A DNA stretch of 64,000 nucleotides from Drosophila persimilis (lineage: Eukaryota; Arthropoda; Insecta; Diptera; Drosophilidae): contig NW_020825518.1 in NCBI RefSeq assembly GCF_003286085.1, positions 42,044 through 106,043 of the forward strand. Reading direction: 5' to 3'. Numbering within the stretch: the first letter of the stretch is position 1; each line of letters starts with the position of its first letter. Made by a program: the position numbers and the translations under genes. Below are positions 63,767 through 64,000 of the stretch, in pieces. The notes beneath the pieces are model-generated. The model did no database searches. It was not told the DNA's origin and was given only the letters and a program-made list of their open reading frames with translations.

Positions 63767-64000
63767 CTTGCAGCTGACTTCTTGAATCTATTACTGATAA
63801 TGTTTCAAGAGCAGGACTCTTTATATCCACGTCTTTGCTATGTTTCCCTTATATTTTTCTTTACCCATGTATTGGAAATGATAAGTACTATATCTAGCCA
63901 TCTCTTTTTTACATATGTGTGTATATTCTTAACCTTTTTCTTTATTTTTGTCTTTACATGTATAGTTGTCTCTCTTCTCTTACATATATAATGGGAACTC
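63767..64000. other. T-rich spacer of Polinton B, window end
   Basis: Corresponds to 17071-17310. Contains 1-2 bp indels relative to copy A, which open a T-rich frame that I do not accept as a gene. Confidence 0.4.

Larger units (their letters stand above)
51163..64000. mobile_element. Polinton/Maverick element B, cut off by the window end
   Basis: Matches 4463-17310 at nearly every base with a 46,696-46,700 bp offset. It lacks its own left terminus because it is fused to the preceding right-end fragment. Compared with A it has single-base losses near 57830, 58060, 58506 and 63808, one A fewer near 61635, a G/A substitution near 63569 (16873 in A), and small indels near 63975. Confidence 0.92.

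Noticed and set aside
63752-63991. 79-aa hydrophobic T-rich frame at the end of Polinton B
   Set aside because: Low-complexity pyrimidine-rich DNA; the frame is not kept in copy A because of 1-bp indels.

Overview
This is eukaryotic transposon-dense DNA from an insect, almost certainly Drosophila. It has very short GT-AG introns (53-65 bp), TATA/initiator promoters with about 31 bp spacing, a gypsy-type retrotransposon with env, a Jockey-like LINE fragment, and ten full copies of a ~1.1 kb DINE-1/INE-1-type Helentron-derived repeat. That repeat resembles, from memory, the ISY family of the Drosophila obscura group, so D. pseudoobscura or a relative such as D. miranda is the best guess (inference). 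The only recognisable host gene is a broken nrf-6-like (nose resistant to fluoxetine) acyltransferase gene on the minus strand.

The main content is a Polinton/Maverick, a virus-like self-synthesising DNA transposon. Copy A is 3640-21378. It starts AGTAGTTATT, ends AATAACTACT, is flanked by a 6-bp target duplication CATGTA (3634-3639 and 21379-21384), and lies inside a coding exon of the nrf-6-like gene. Its ~1.83 kb terminal inverted repeats (3640-5469 and 19548-21378) are compound. Each contains a smaller 364-bp inverted repeat around a ~460-bp centre, plus a complete gene for a 117-aa acidic protein, so that gene is present twice per element. Between the repeats are protein-primed DNA polymerase B (interrupted by frameshifts, one intron and a stop), a chromodomain integrase, a 229-aa unknown protein, and a co-directional block. 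The block runs: 171-aa unknown, 46-aa zinc knuckle, packaging ATPase, small hydrophobic-tail protein, basic protein, minor capsid (penton) protein, pVI-like protein, double-jelly-roll major capsid protein, Ulp1/adenain-like protease. A 99-aa unknown gene and a 74-aa two-finger C2H2 protein follow. Capsid, ATPase, protease and integrase frames are intact; the polymerase frame is not.

Layout: 1-2355 is a minus-strand gypsy-like gag/protease remnant with its leader; 2690-3083 a LINE fragment; 3085-3633 nrf-6-like exons; 3640-21378 Polinton A with a DINE-1 at 17527-18643; 21379-21834 the 5' exons of the nrf-6-like gene; 22330-23462 a reverse DINE-1; 23463-29766 a minus-strand gypsy-like element (leader, primer-binding site, LTR, env, a DINE-1, integrase, RT/RNase H); 30086-30700 a four-unit satellite-like array. 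From the DINE-1 at 17527 to 30808 is one unit of a tandem duplication, repeated nearly identically at 30809-44074. A third partial repeat follows a head-to-tail run of DINE-1 copies (44075-48791) and contains only the right end of the Polinton (48792-51526). There it fuses through a terminal-repeat arm to a second near-identical Polinton (B, 51163 to the window end).

The architecture is best explained by two kinds of unequal homologous recombination. Exchange between directly oriented DINE-1 copies made the ~13.27 kb repeats, and exchange between 364-bp Polinton arms made a tandem Polinton array with 46.7 kb spacing. Copies A and B differ at only a handful of sites, mostly 1-bp homopolymer length changes, so the amplification is very recent or some differences are assembly errors.
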